64,000 nt of DNA from Shinisaurus crocodilurus (Eukaryota > Chordata > Lepidosauria > Squamata > Shinisauridae). Numbering within the stretch: position 1 is the stretch's first letter; every line of letters starts with the position of its first letter. Location: positions 115,455,359 to 115,519,358 of the forward strand of contig CM037879.1 of assembly GCA_021292165.1 (NCBI GenBank), read 5' to 3'. Below, one piece after another: positions 46,568 to 57,960 of the stretch. The translations under genes were made by a program, and so were the position numbers. The notes beneath the pieces are model-generated. The model worked only from the letters and a program-made list of their open reading frames with translations, had not been told where the DNA came from and did not search any database.

Positions 46568-46882
46568 AGAGTGGCCAGGTGTCCTACTTTACAGAGGACA
46601 GTCGTCTATTGTGGAGAGATGGCAGAAGACAGTCCTCTATTTGAAAGTGTCCTCTATTTGAAGCGATGTCTGATCCAACTCTGATTTAAAGTCAAAGAAC
46701 CATAAGGAGGGAGAGCAGGGTGGAGATGTATTGCATTTCTATTTAAGTAATAATAATTATTTCTAAATTAGCACCTATACATATGTACATATGCAAATGT
46801 TATGCAAATTGGTATGCTCTTTTGTCCTCTTTTTTGCTGATGTATTTCCTCTTGGTGATGTGTAAGTGGCCATCCTACACAA
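46568..46882. mobile_element. Probable MITE (GTGGCCA ends)
   Basis: GAGTGGCCAGGTGTCCTACT at the left and, reversed, GTGTAGGATGGCCACTTACA at the right; CCTCTATTTGAA is directly repeated inside (about 46635-46661). Tentative. Confidence 0.35.
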
Positions 46883-47784
46883 CCAAAAGAGAACAGACCT
46901 TTGGATCAATCATATAAGGGCTTCCATACATGCACTGAAGCTGGGATGATATCTTGGAGTTGGAAGGTCCCCCAAATACTTGCGGTGCAATGCAGATGCA
47001 TAGTTATTTGAGGGAAGCTTTCTATTAGCAGTGTTCCCTAGCACGTTCTGAAACCATTCTTTAAACATGTATATGTACAGGAACCAAGATGTCTTGTGTA
47101 GCAGTTATACCATACAGTGGCTGTCTACCTGCCCAAGGCTGAGCCATGAAATTAAAAAATACAAGTAAACTAATTCTGGATATGAATTCAGTCCCAAGAA
47201 TAATGTTCCCTGAGTGGGGATGTTTTCACTGGTGGTGGAGTGGTGGTGTATATTTTTGACCTTTTTTTTTTGTAACTTTGCCATAGGACCAGTTTTGCAA
47301 TTGTAGGTATACAAAGTTGGGACAAGCTCTTAGGATCGTGTTCTATTGGTACACAGTATTCCATTAGTGTAGGCATTAGGAGGAGGAGAGTTGGACAGAT
47401 GCTATTGGCTACTCAGGTTGTTCGTCCCAAATTATCAGTCATTTTTTAAATCTATGTTTAATTTGTCCATTTTCACTTTTGTAATATTCTGGATATTTTT
47501 CTTTCTGTTATATTGAGATGGCCTGGGGTTATAAACAGTAAAACTGAACTGAACTATGAACTATCGTGATTTAGATATTTTATATGGTACTCAAATTTGG
47601 TCACATTTAATTTTTCATGTGACATTTACGTATGCGTCTCTGTAACATCATTTTAAACTAATATATATAGCACAAACATACGTTTAATTTCAGTACTATC
47701 TTTAATCATATATTGAGCAAATGTCACTTTTTTCCTTGCACAGGAGTCCTTAAAATGAGGACTGCCCTAGGAGGAACCAATAAA
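46883..47784. other. Intron 3, nothing recognised
   Basis: No repeat or exon recognised. Confidence 0.4.
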
Positions 47785-48068
47785 TAAGGTGCTATGGAAC
47801 AAAGAAAGCTGCCTTATTGTTGTTCCATCTTCCTATGTATTCTCCAGTGCAGCCCTACCCAACCCTCCAGATGTTTTGCATGACAGCTCCAGCATTCCGG
47901 ACCATTGGCTATGCTGGCTGGTGCTGATGGGAGTTGAAGTCCAAAACATCTGGAGGGCACCAGGTTGGGGAAGGCTGGTCTAGTGTCTACACTGCAATGC
48001 CAGGCACTGAACCTGGGACCTTTTGCATGCAAGGCATGTACTCTACCACTGGGCTATGGCCCTTCTCC
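47785..48068 (-). mobile_element. tRNA-derived SINE split by a hAT-like MITE
   Basis: Minus strand: GCCATAGCCCAGTGGTAGAG (A box), GGTCCCAGGTTCAGTGCC (B box), then after the inserted MITE (47849-47982) the 3' part ATAAGGCAGCTTTCTTTGTT. This is a different tRNA-derived family from the Sauria SINEs. Confidence 0.75.
47849..47982. mobile_element. hAT-like palindromic MITE nested in the SINE
   Basis: CAGCCCTACCCAACCCTCCA mirrored by AGGGCACCAGGTTGGGGAAG; imperfect 8-bp flanks CTCCAGTG and GTCTAGTG. Confidence 0.85.
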
Positions 48069-49440
<1,372 letters not shown>

Positions 49441-49448
49441 GGCTAAAT

Positions 49449-49650
49449 CGAAGGTTCTTTGATCCAACTGATGTTTCCACGGTTTTTAACCCATTGTCCC
49501 TCCCCCATGCAAGCTCTCCCCCCCCACCACCAATAATTTGCTCCAGACGTTTGCTTTAGAATAGCATGGGAAGTGACTCAGGGAGCTGCAGGGAAGGAAG
49601 GAAATCACAGCAGATTGAGGTCTTTGCTGGATCAAAGAGCCTTCCATCAG
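49449..49650. mobile_element. Possible foldback repeat
   Basis: GGTTCTTTGATCCA at 49453 and TGGATCAAAGAGCC at 49628 are inverted with one mismatch. Confidence 0.4.
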
Positions 49651-50172
49651 CAAGAGACACCACTGGATACAACCAGTATGAACACTGTGGAGTGAGCTGT
49701 AAATGTCAATAGATCTCTGTTCAACTGTATCTGGTGGATGGCTAGAAAGGAGACAGACATTCCACCACAATAATGACAGAGGTATATGAAGACAGAGGCT
49801 ATTATGTCCTCTTCCTTACACGATCACTTGTCTTTGGAAATTTAGGTACAAATTACCTCAAATGATATTATTTCTAGGGATGAGGTTGAAATTCGTTTGG
49901 TTTTCATTTTAATATGAACCGACCTAATTTGTACTTCCCAAACTAATATGTGAACTAGAACACAATTATCCTTCAGTTTTCACATTTCTTTGAATTCTGA
50001 GATCAGTTGTTCCCTGATCAAATATCTGTACAATAATGACTGGGTTCGCATGACACGACAACTCACCATGGGCGGGAAGCCATGGTTGGTTCTCATGTCG
50101 TCCAAACCTGGAAGGCTTTCTGTGGGGTAGCTTATTTTTTGTGAACCTGCCACGCCAAGAACCCATGCTTGT

Positions 50173-50344
50173 TCATAGATTTCATAGATCATAGAGTTGG
50201 AAGGGGCCTACAAGGCCATTGAGTCCAACCCCCTGCTCAATGCAGGAAACTAGAGGAGGGGTCTCCCATCCAAGTAATAACCAGGCCTGACCCTGCTTAG
50301 CTTGCCACACTCAGACAAGCTGAGCCAGCATAAGCCACAGGCCT
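50173..50344 (-). mobile_element. 5S-rRNA-derived SINE with CR1 tail, copy 2
   Basis: Minus strand starts GGCCTGTGGCTTATGCTGGC and continues AGCTAAGCAGGGTCAGGCC, TTACTTGGATGGGAGACC, then the CR1-type GGGGGTTGGACTCAATGGCC and a CTATGATCTATGAAATCTAT end. The 5S head is complete from its first bases to about position 90 of the parent RNA. Confidence 0.93.
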
Positions 50345-50595
50345 GTTGTAGGGCTGTTCATGCCCAGGATGGGTTGCCATGTTGTCCGAACCCAGGGGAC
50401 CGATTTTATTGTGGGTTGCCATGATTGACTACAGAGCCATTCGACAAGAGTGGCAAAAAAGGCCATGCCACTCACTCTTTGAGTTCTCACCAGCAACTAC
50501 CCTTCTACTGATGCTGAAACAGCACTTTGGAAGGACCGTCACTTGTTCCCGCACTTTTTATTTTTTAGTGCCTCAAAAATGCATAATTGGAGTCA

Positions 50596-50597
<2 letters not shown>

Positions 50598-50638
<41 letters not shown>

Positions 50639-50692
50639 TCTTTTGAAATACCACCACCACCACCACCAACTACAACAACAACAAATATGACC
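50598..50692. repeat. (ATT)n, (CCA)n and (CAA)n microsatellites
   Basis: About 13 ATT units, then ACCACCACC and ACAACAACAA runs. Confidence 0.95.
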
Positions 50693-51299
50693 CCAATTGC
50701 TTATTTTTGAGGTACCAAAAAATAAAAAGTGAGGGAATAAAAAGGGGTAGTGATCTGAGCAGGCAGGGAGAGACAAGACAGATTATGCCACAAAGCCCCT
50801 GGGATACATGCCGGAGCCGGCTGGAAGACTGAGGGTGAAGAAGGGTGAGAACAAGCCCAATCATTCTGCAAACAAACAACCCAGCATGGCTTATTCGCAG
50901 AGTGGCTTAGTGTGACATATGAATCAACCAATGTGTACATTAGAGGAAATAGTGAACAAAAACAGGGACATTATGGAAAATTGTATACAAAAAAAGGTGT
51001 CTATTAGGGGAAATTGCATACTAAAATATGTATGGATTTTTATGCACATGAAAATGCATATGAATTTTTATGTGGATATATATCTCACAAACGGGTGTAA
51101 AAATGGGATGGAACAACCTTGTACTTGAAAAGATGTGAACATTGTAGAAGAAGCAGACAGACATGTCAATTCCTAATTATTACAGACTTTTGTAATTATT
51201 ATTACAATACCATCAACTTCATGGGTTACATGAAGCAGAATGCAAAATCTCAGTTTAGCTTTCATGTTAACTTTCCAACATTTCCACTTGTTATATCCA

Positions 51300-51480
51300 T
51301 ATCGTATAATTCTGCTCTGAAGGGGTTATACTAGGTCAGACAGTTTGTCCATCTAGCCCAGTACAGTCTGCTATGATTAGCAGTGGCTGTCCAGGATCTC
51401 AGGCAAGAGGCTTTTCCCATCACCTTCTCCCTGTTCCTTCTGATGGAGATTCCAGGGATTGAAGCTGAGGCTTTCTGCAT
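51300..51480 (-). mobile_element. tRNA-derived SINE, body only
   Basis: Minus strand contains GCATGCAGAAAGCCTCAGCT, TGAGATCCTGGACAGCCACT and GGGCTAGATGGACAAACTGT, in the order found in the reptile SINE also seen at 47785-48068. Its 5' end is cut by the SINE at 51483. Confidence 0.65.
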
Positions 51481-51482
51481 GC

Positions 51483-51707
51483 TGTGGCGTAGTGGTGAGA
51501 GTATTGGACTGGGACTCAGGAGATCCGGGTTCTAGTCCCTGCTTAGCCATGAAACTCACTGGGTGACTTTGGGCCAGTCACTGACTCTCAGCCTAACCTA
51601 CCTCACAGGGTTGTTGTGATGATAAAATGGAGAGGAGGAGGAGGATTATGTAAGCTGCCTTGGGTTCCTTGCAGGAAAAAAGGCAGGGTATAAATATAAT
51701 AAATAAA
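51483..51707 (+). mobile_element. Sauria-type SINE, full length
   Basis: TGTGGCGTAGTGGTGAGAG (A box), CCGGGTTCTAGTCC (B box), CACTGGGTGACTTTGGGCCA, ACCTACCTCACAGGGTTGTT, a GGAGAGGAGGAGGAGG stretch, GCAGGAAAAAAGGCAGGGTA and an AATAAATAA tail. This is the best SINE copy in the window for supporting a squamate source. Confidence 0.95.
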
Positions 51708-51708
51708 T

Positions 51709-51903
51709 TGGAGTCACCAGCCTCCACTGGAAATACTCCCCAAAAGTTGGGAAAACATCAAAGGATAGGTGAATGTGGGAGGAGCGGGGACCACTGGTGA
51801 TGTGGGGAAGGGGGTATGGCCATCTGGGAACCCTGGAGGGCTGGATTGGCACCCTAGGTGGGCCAGATTTGGCCCCTGGGCCTGAGGTTCAACACCCTGA
51901 CAA
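51709..51903. mobile_element. hAT-like MITE, right part
   Basis: Ends GGGCCTGAGGTTCAACACCC, the type of terminus common to reptile hAT MITEs. The left end is unclear. Confidence 0.4.
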
Positions 51904-52889
51904 AGAATCATCCATAGAAAGCTTCTTCATAAAATAGTAATCATCATATCTTTGGTGGGAAGGGCCTGAAGAAGCTGTTTTCTGGTAGTAGGGTTTTTAA
52001 AAAAAATGAATTTAACAGTGAAGAAGTAGGGAGTCTATGCTCCTTTAAAAATAAAGCTGCTGCCAGTTTATCCTCTCCTAGAATAACAGCATAAAAGAGT
52101 TTAAGTAAGCAATACAATACAAGAGAATGCAGGGAATGTTGGTAAACCAAAGCTGTAAAACTTGGTGGAGCTGTGGTGTCTATTTTGCAAAGCACTATGG
52201 AGTTAGCATCCTGGAATGTGATTTACTTGAGAACAAGGCACAATTCTTTAAAAAGCTGTGGGATGCAATCCAGGTCCACTCTCTCATACTTCAATGGGAG
52301 CTTTACCATGGACTTCAGTGGGATGTGAATTTTTCCCATGATACTTGGTACTTCTTGGGATAGCTGCCCAGCCTTATTCAGTTGGAATTGGTAAGTTTCT
52401 TTAAAAAAACAAAAAAGCCTCGGTATTGTTCACTAATGTATTGACTTTTTATACTTGTAGTTGGTCAAATGCTATGAGATGAAACTTGTAACAACAGTAA
52501 TAGCTGCCAAATGCAATTCTTCTAGTAGGCTTTTTTTTAAAGTACCGGTAGTTAAAATTTTAAAAGATGCCATTCTTCTGCAGGTGGTTTACAGTGATTC
52601 CATGCTAAGTACACAGCATGATCTTTAAACAATGGCATTTCCAATATTCTGAGTTCAGATAATATCTTGGGAAAATTCTGGCCTTTGCCTAGATTTTCTT
52701 CTTCAGTTCAGTGCTTTTAAAATCAAATTAATTTCCCCATCTGTACTCTATTCCAGGCATCCACTTGAATACAGCCAGATCAATTTATGGCAACAACACT
52801 AAACCTGGTGAGATCCATGAGGTCTAAAATAACAATAATTTTGATGTGACATTTGCCTGGTCACAAATGGGACAATCATGAACCATCAC
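51904..52889. other. Intron 2, nothing recognised
   Basis: No repeat or exon recognised. Confidence 0.4.
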
Positions 52890-53335
52890 TAGGGATGAGC
52901 AACAATTTTGTTTCAATTTGGCTTTGATAAGAATTTACCAAAATTCGCAAAGTTCTCCACATTCAGGACAAAAAGAATTTGAGATTTATTTATTTATTTC
53001 AAATGAATGTGTGGGAGAAACTGAAACAGACAGATTCGTCCATCTGGGACTTTGAATGCTTAGCTCTTAAAAGTCTGTGTTTGAATCCCTGTGTATTCAG
53101 AGATGCTTGCGGTGCTGAATTAGGGTTGCCACTTCTTTTTTCAAACAGGCTCCTCATCTTTAACAGTTAGGTGCAACATAGCCCTCTCTATGTTGGGAAC
53201 AGCTGTTCCAGTTCATTTCCGATAAGAATTTATGGAAATTCACAAAGTTCTTCATATTCGGAGGAGAAAGAACATGAGATTTAGACATTCAAATTCAGGG
53301 GAAAGTTAAGCTGACAGATGTGCCCATCCCCAGCT
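52890..53335. mobile_element. TAGGGATG-type MITE (family D) fragments
   Basis: TAGGGATGAGCAACAATTTT start and two related internal blocks (GATAAGAATTTACCAAAATT and GATAAGAATTTATGGAAATT), ending GTGCCCATCCCCA. Probably two partial copies or a duplicated one. Confidence 0.5.
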
Positions 53336-53539
53336 ATCGTGCTAGGCTCCTGTCACAATAAAAGGACCATTTTATCATAACCTTTCACCTTTCATTCCTG
53401 ACTTCTTGTGTCATATGGAAATGAATCCCAGAAACCATGCAAGCAAAGCTATGAAAATGGACAACATATTAGAACTGTACTAAAGAGTACAGTAAAGAGT
53501 AAAAACCTGGATGTGTTTTTTAAAAACATTTTTTTTTAA

Positions 53540-53614
53540 TCCCACTTCCCCCTCCTTGTGTGGGTGCTCAAAGCAGCTTACAAAATCCACCAGGCAGTCA
53601 GAATTAAAACAACG
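53540..53614 (-). mobile_element. LINE tail fragment interrupted by an L1
   Basis: TGGGTGCTCAAAGCAGCTTA on the plus strand is the complement of a reptile LINE 3' tail. It may continue at 55072-55200, after the L1. Confidence 0.4.
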
Positions 53615-55071
53615 ATTTTTTATTTAGAATGATACCATATAAGATATCAGAGAAAGAAATTAAAGATTGGCAAGTAATGGTAAATAGCTATTGTAATGGG
53701 GGGAAAAGATCAAGGATTACTAAGAATAGATGGTATAAAGCTCAAAAAATAGGGGGACTTGGGCTCCCTAATTTAAAATGGTATTATATAGCTAATCAAC
53801 TTAGATATATTATGGATATTATTGTCAGAAAGGATTTTATGTGGTGGGAAATAGAAGCATTTGAATTGGGTAATAGGGTGGAGAAATTTTTATTTACAAA
53901 ACAAGGACATATTATGACAAAAAGATTAGAAAATCCCTTTTTAAAAAATATGTTAGAAATTTGGGGTAAGAAATGGAAGAGGAGACATGAGCATGAAAGA
54001 GATTTCACCGCATTTGAGCAGTTGGTTATGTCTAGAGAACTTATAGAAGGACAGGCCTGTGGCTCAAGCTGGCTCAGCTTGTCTGAGTGTGGAAAGCTAA
54101 GCAGGGTCAGACCTGGTGATTACTTGGATGGGAGACCCCTCCTCTAGTTTCCTGCATTGAGCAGGGGGTTGGACTCGATAGCCTTGTAGGCTCCTTCCAA
54201 CTCTATGATCTATGAAATCTATGAAATCTATGAAATGCATCAGCTAGGGGTCTTACAAAGATGTTATATAAAATGTTGCAGAAATCAGAAGAGCAAGCAG
54301 AAAATCTTAAAATAGTTTGGGATACAGAGTTTGAAGAGGAAATATCAAAGGATGAGTGGAACAAGATTTGGGATAGGCGAATATTGAAAAATATGTCTAT
54401 AAGAATCAAAGAGAATTTTTATAAGCTAATTTGGAGATGGTATTTGACTCCGGTGAGATTAAATAGAATAGATAACAAATGTTCTCCAATGTGTTGGCGA
54501 GGATGTCAGGAGCTGGGTACATATGCTCACATGTGGTGGAGTTGTAAAAATGTAATGGATTTTTGGAAAATGATTTTTGAGGAAATATCAGAAATTGTTG
54601 GAGCTGATCTAGAGGTTTGTCCTAAACTAGCTTTGCTATCAATAACGGAAAAGGTGACCGGTCCTCAAAACGTTAAATAATTAATTATAAATTTGTTAAC
54701 GGCAGGTAGATTAATGATAGCAAGGAAATGGAAAATTCAGCAAGTTTTCACTATTACCGATTGGTATAAAGAAGTATGGGATATGGCATTGAATGATATG
54801 TTGACTTGTAATATCAAATGCAAAAGGGGTCAATTAAAGAAAAATATTTTTAAGGATATTTGGGGTTTATTTTTTGAATATGTGTTAAAAAAAGGGGGAA
54901 AGGGAGTGTACCCTGTCAAGATATGTTGTATTTTTGGAATAATGAACAATTATAGAGTTATTGTATTATTTGGTCCCATGGTGATGGGAGCACTATATTA
55001 GTTATATGTGTGTGTTATTTTTTTTGTATTGTTCAAAATTTTAAAATAAAATATTAAAAAGAACAAAAAAA
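53615..55071 (+). mobile_element. L1-type LINE, ORF2 C-terminal part, split in frame by a SINE
   Basis: Antisense to GRIK2. The frame from 53629 reads GGLGLPNLKWYYIANQLRYI, typical of the region after the L1 reverse transcriptase. It is interrupted by the SINE at 54052-54236 and resumes in the same frame if those 185 bp are removed, through PMCWRGCQELGTYAHMWW, the cysteine-rich C-terminal motif of L1 ORF2. One stop at 54678-54680 is followed in the same frame by further L1-like sequence to 55001. It ends in an A-rich tail. A relatively young, 5'-truncated copy. Confidence 0.88.
54052..54236 (+). mobile_element. 5S-rRNA-derived SINE with CR1 tail, copy 3, inserted in L1
   Basis: Starts CAGGCCTGTGGCTCAAGCTG, then AAGCTAAGCAGGGTCAGACC, TTACTTGGATGGGAGACC, the CR1-type GAGCAGGGGGTTGGACTCGA and a tail of repeated ATCTATGAA units. 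Its insertion into an L1 with an otherwise open frame dates it after that L1. Confidence 0.95.
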
Positions 55072-55199
55072 AATGATTATTATCCACACGATTAAATCAT
55101 AAAATAAGTAATACAACAACATAAGAAAATAAATGCTACTTATTAGCAGCTTTCTAGGTTAACTTCAACAGCAACAGAGATAAAAGCAGAACAGCAGTA

Positions 55200-55745
55200 A
55201 AGACAAAGTTCATCTAAGTTCTTGGAAAGTGATGTCCATATGGTGTAATACAAAAGAAAAGACCCTGCCACAAATTGCTACCACCAACTGTACCTGAAAA
55301 GGCTTTGGTATGTGCAAGAGGACTGTATCAGCTGAACTTAAGAGACAAGCAGATTCCATGACTCAACAAATCCCTGTTGAGTCATCAAGGTTACTGATAG
55401 CCTTGGGCAAATCCAATTCTCTTAGCCCCAATTTCCCAATCCTCAGAAAAGTGTCAGTGTATTATTTATTTTTAAAGTTTCTGCACCACTGTTTTTACTA
55501 AACATATATAAAGTGGTATACAAATACACACACTGGTATGAGAGATGTCTGGCATGAGAACCTCACTAGGTAGACTTCAGTACTTTCAGTCCATCCATGA
55601 CTGCTGCTCCTGCTGTAGAAATCAGGAAGAGCCATTGATTTCTAAAGGAGAAAGGCAGAGAGCTGCACTTGGGAAGCACACTGAGGTGGACTTTACTCTC
55701 CTGATATAACCAAAGTCTGGAGGACAGCCAAGTTTCTGGCAGCTA
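55200..55745. other. Intron 2, nothing recognised
   Basis: A TTTATTTTTAAAGTTTC stretch at 55464 may be a LINE trace. Confidence 0.4.
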
Positions 55746-55749
55746 ACCT

Positions 55750-56050
55750 CCAAACTTTTTTTTCCCATTGAGGGCCACGTTACCTTGCCAGTAATGTGCC
55801 AGGGGGAGCATGTCACTGGTGGATGGAGCCAAAGCCAACAGTGGACCAAAGCCAACAGAGACCAAAGCCAACAGTGGACAGGACCAGAGCCAAAAGAGCT
55901 CTGAGGGTCACCCCTTTTCTCTTCCTGCCACCCCTTTTCTTTGCCTCCCTCTTCCTTCCCACCCAGTGGGCTGCCATGGAAGGGACAGATTGCTCTTGCC
56001 CGGGGTCTGAACTGATCGCATACAGAGGGCTTTTGAAATTGGGCTGAGGG
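55750..56050. mobile_element. Probable hAT-like MITE with a short minisatellite
   Basis: ATTGAGGGCCACGTTACCTT resembles a common reptile MITE. ACCAAAGCCAACAG is repeated three times at about 55826-55875. Confidence 0.35.
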
Positions 56051-56095
56051 CTGTATGAAATTGAGCTGGGGGCTGCAGGTTGCCATCCTTTAGAG

Positions 56096-56231
56096 CAGGG
56101 CTCTCCAACCTTGGGTCTCCAGATGTTGCTGGCCTACAGCTCCCAGCATACCCAGCCAGCATGGCTAATGGCAAGGGATTCTGGGAGCTGTAGTCCAGCA
56201 ACATCTGGGGACCCAAGGTTGGAGAGACCTG
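56096..56231. mobile_element. hAT-like palindromic MITE with perfect 8-bp duplication, next to the exon 2 donor
   Basis: 136 bp with inverted ends CAGGGCTCTCCAACCTTGGG and CAGGTCTCTCCAACCTTGGG. Perfect CTTTAGAG repeats flank it at 56088-56095 and 56232-56239. In the direction of GRIK2 transcription the first flank starts 22 bp after the exon 2 splice junction. The two arms are nearly complementary along their whole length. Confidence 0.92.
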
Positions 56232-56261
56232 CTTTAGAGTCTAAAGCTTTTAGAAACTTAC

Positions 56262-56438
56262 CTTTTTTGGATGCTTCAAAACTATCATAGAGATTGATCT
56301 TCTGGGTGTCGTACGTTAATGTGGTATTTGGCAACAGAGTTCTGTTTCTGTTTATTGTGTTCACAGCAAATCTGAAGGCCAGTTCCTCTGCTCCCATTGC
56401 TCCCGTTGGGCCAGATTCCACACATTCAAATATACCCC
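56262..56438 (-). CDS. GRIK2: GRIK2 coding exon 2 with 3-residue insertion (177 bp)
   Basis: On the minus strand a CTCTAG acceptor (56439-56444) precedes the exon and a GTAAGT donor (56256-56261) follows. It opens with GG, completing a glycine codon begun in the signal-peptide exon (outside the window), and ends with the first base of the alanine codon of exon 3. The peptide starts [18 protein letters not shown] and ends YDSFEASKK. Two potential N-glycosylation sequons, NRT and NTT, are visible. Mammalian GluK2 reads GIFEYVESGPMGAEE here, so this copy has Cys for Tyr and three extra residues (TGA before MGA). The extra 9 bp is a near-perfect tandem copy of the adjacent 9 bp and keeps the frame; the exon is 177 bp where I expect 168. 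This is the first part of the mature receptor's amino-terminal domain. A palindromic MITE lies 22 bp into the following intron. Confidence 0.96.
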
Positions 56439-56750
56439 CTAGAGAAATGGAGAAACACAGTAAGAGAAAAATGAACCTAAAATAATGTCTAAGATCATCA
56501 GGCTAATGGCAATAGAGATTCAAGTAATGAACAAATTGCCCCAGGGAAATCTGATTTTAAACTGGGTTTGCATCAGGGCCTAAACATTAAAAACAAGGGC
56601 CCAAGACATATGTAGATCACACTTTGCAATGGAAAAACAGTGTATGGGAGGGTGATATCAGTACAACTTTGCTGCCCACAGCAGACAGCAGTAGCATGAT
56701 TATACCAGATACTGCACTGATGGCCACCTGAAACTTAGGGGACATCTGAG
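56439..56750. other. Intron 1 adjacent to the exon 2 acceptor; nothing recognised
   Basis: No element identified in the 300 bp upstream of exon 2. Confidence 0.45.
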
Positions 56751-57170
56751 ATGTCAACTGATGTCAAAGAAAATAGGAATATTAAAGTCTTAAACAACTT
56801 GGGACCAGGATATCTTAGGGATTGCCTCAACTCTTATGTCCCTGCCTGGTTCTGGTGTTCCTCAGAAGGGACACTTCTGATGGTGCCACATGTTTCTGAG
56901 GTTCACCTCAGGAGTATCTGTAAAAGGGCATTTATGGTTGCACTCCCCATTGACATTAGGCAGGCAGTTTTGATCTTTAGACATCTGCTTAAGACCCTCA
57001 CCTTCATGCAGGCTTTCCCTGAGATGTGACCCAGCCAATACAGTGAGTTTTATTCTTGACCAGCGATTATTTTCTTGTACTTTCTTGTTATATTCTTATG
57101 GTTGTATTCTTATGTTAACCACTTTGATAGTTCACTGGAAAGCAGTATATAAACATGTGTAATAAAATCA
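56751..57170 (+). mobile_element. L2-like LINE 3' fragment, decayed
   Basis: Reads LNNLGPGYLRDCLNSYVP, matching the L2 motif kgLGPGYLkdrLlpYvP seen intact at 61171-61825, and ends in a GTATATAAACATGTGTAATA tail. Confidence 0.75.
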
Positions 57171-57437
57171 GCAGCATCCTTGCAGAAGCAACCTAGTGTA
57201 GGTTGTCTGCCCAGAGCTTATGTCACCTCTCAGACCCTTTGAGGAGGAAGAACACAGAACACAGTTCATGAGGAGTCTGTACCATCCCAGATTAATCTCC
57301 ATCTCTGTGAGCTTCATTTAAAAATAAATGTTGTGAGGTGGGTATCGTCAAGGAGCACCAATGGCATGAATGGGCAGGGGTCTTGGACTTGCCCAGTGGA
57401 TCATTGTGGTTACATTTGAATACTGGTTCCTTTTCCC

Positions 57438-57484
<47 letters not shown>

Positions 57485-57506
57485 CCACCACCACCACCAC
57501 CACCAT
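57438..57506. repeat. (ATC)n(ACC)n microsatellite
   Basis: About 15 ATC units followed by about 7 ACC units. Confidence 0.97.
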
Positions 57507-57551
57507 TGAATGGAGGAAGGCATAGAAAATCCTAGTATTCTCCTTTCACTG

Positions 57552-57960
57552 GCTTTAAGAACATAGAACATAAGAAGAGCCATGCTGGATCAGAACCAAG
57601 GCCTCTCTTGTCCAGCATTCTTTTCCCACAGTGGCAAACCAGATGCCTATGGAAAGACCACAAGAGGACATCCTCCCACTTATGTTCCCCAGCAAGTGGT
57701 TATGAGAGGAATACTGCCTGTGATACTGGAAGTAATATATAGCTATCGTAACTAGTAGCTACTGACAGCCTTACCCTCCATGAATTTGTCTAATCCCCTT
57801 TTAAAGCTGTCCAAGTTGGTGGCCATCAATACATTTTGTGGTAGCAAATTCTATACTTTCACTATGCACTGTAGGAAGAAGTACTTCATTTTGTCTGTCC
57901 TGAATCTCCCATCATTCAGCTTCATGGGATGACCTTGTGTTCTGGTATTATGGGGGGGGG
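57552..57960. mobile_element. Unclassified long dispersed repeat
   Basis: AAGAAGAGCCATGCTGGATC, CAAACCAGATGCCTATGGAA, TGAATTTGTCTAATCCCCTT and AAGAAGTACTTCATTTTGTC are motifs of a very common reptile dispersed repeat. I cannot assign it to a class from sequence alone. Confidence 0.6.

Larger units (their letters stand above)
50039..50926. mobile_element. Large foldback element with microsatellite loop
   Basis: Inner arms 50540-50596 and 50692-50742 pair (CACTTTTTATTTTTTAGTGC against its near complement, and AATTGGAGTCATA against TATGACCCCAATT) around an (ATT)n-(CCA)n-(CAA)n loop. Outer ends GGGTTCGCATGACACG and, reversed, GGTTGATTCATATGTCAC are similar. It contains a 5S-derived SINE. Confidence 0.55.
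49875..51110. mobile_element. TAGGGATG-type MITE (family D), copy 3, split by a large foldback
   Basis: 49875-50035 holds the left part (TAGGGATGAGG, CACAATTATCCTTCAG); 50927-51110 holds the ATGCATATG-type array and right part. The intervening 0.9 kb is a separate foldback element. Confidence 0.6.

Noticed and set aside
51483..51560. tRNA gene
   Set aside because: A and B boxes are present but there is no complete cloverleaf, and the sequence continues into the Sauria SINE body and tail.
54052..54180. 5S rRNA gene
   Set aside because: Only about the first 90 positions resemble 5S rRNA, it is diverged and it continues into a CR1 tail, as do three other copies. It is a SINE head and not a functional 5S gene.
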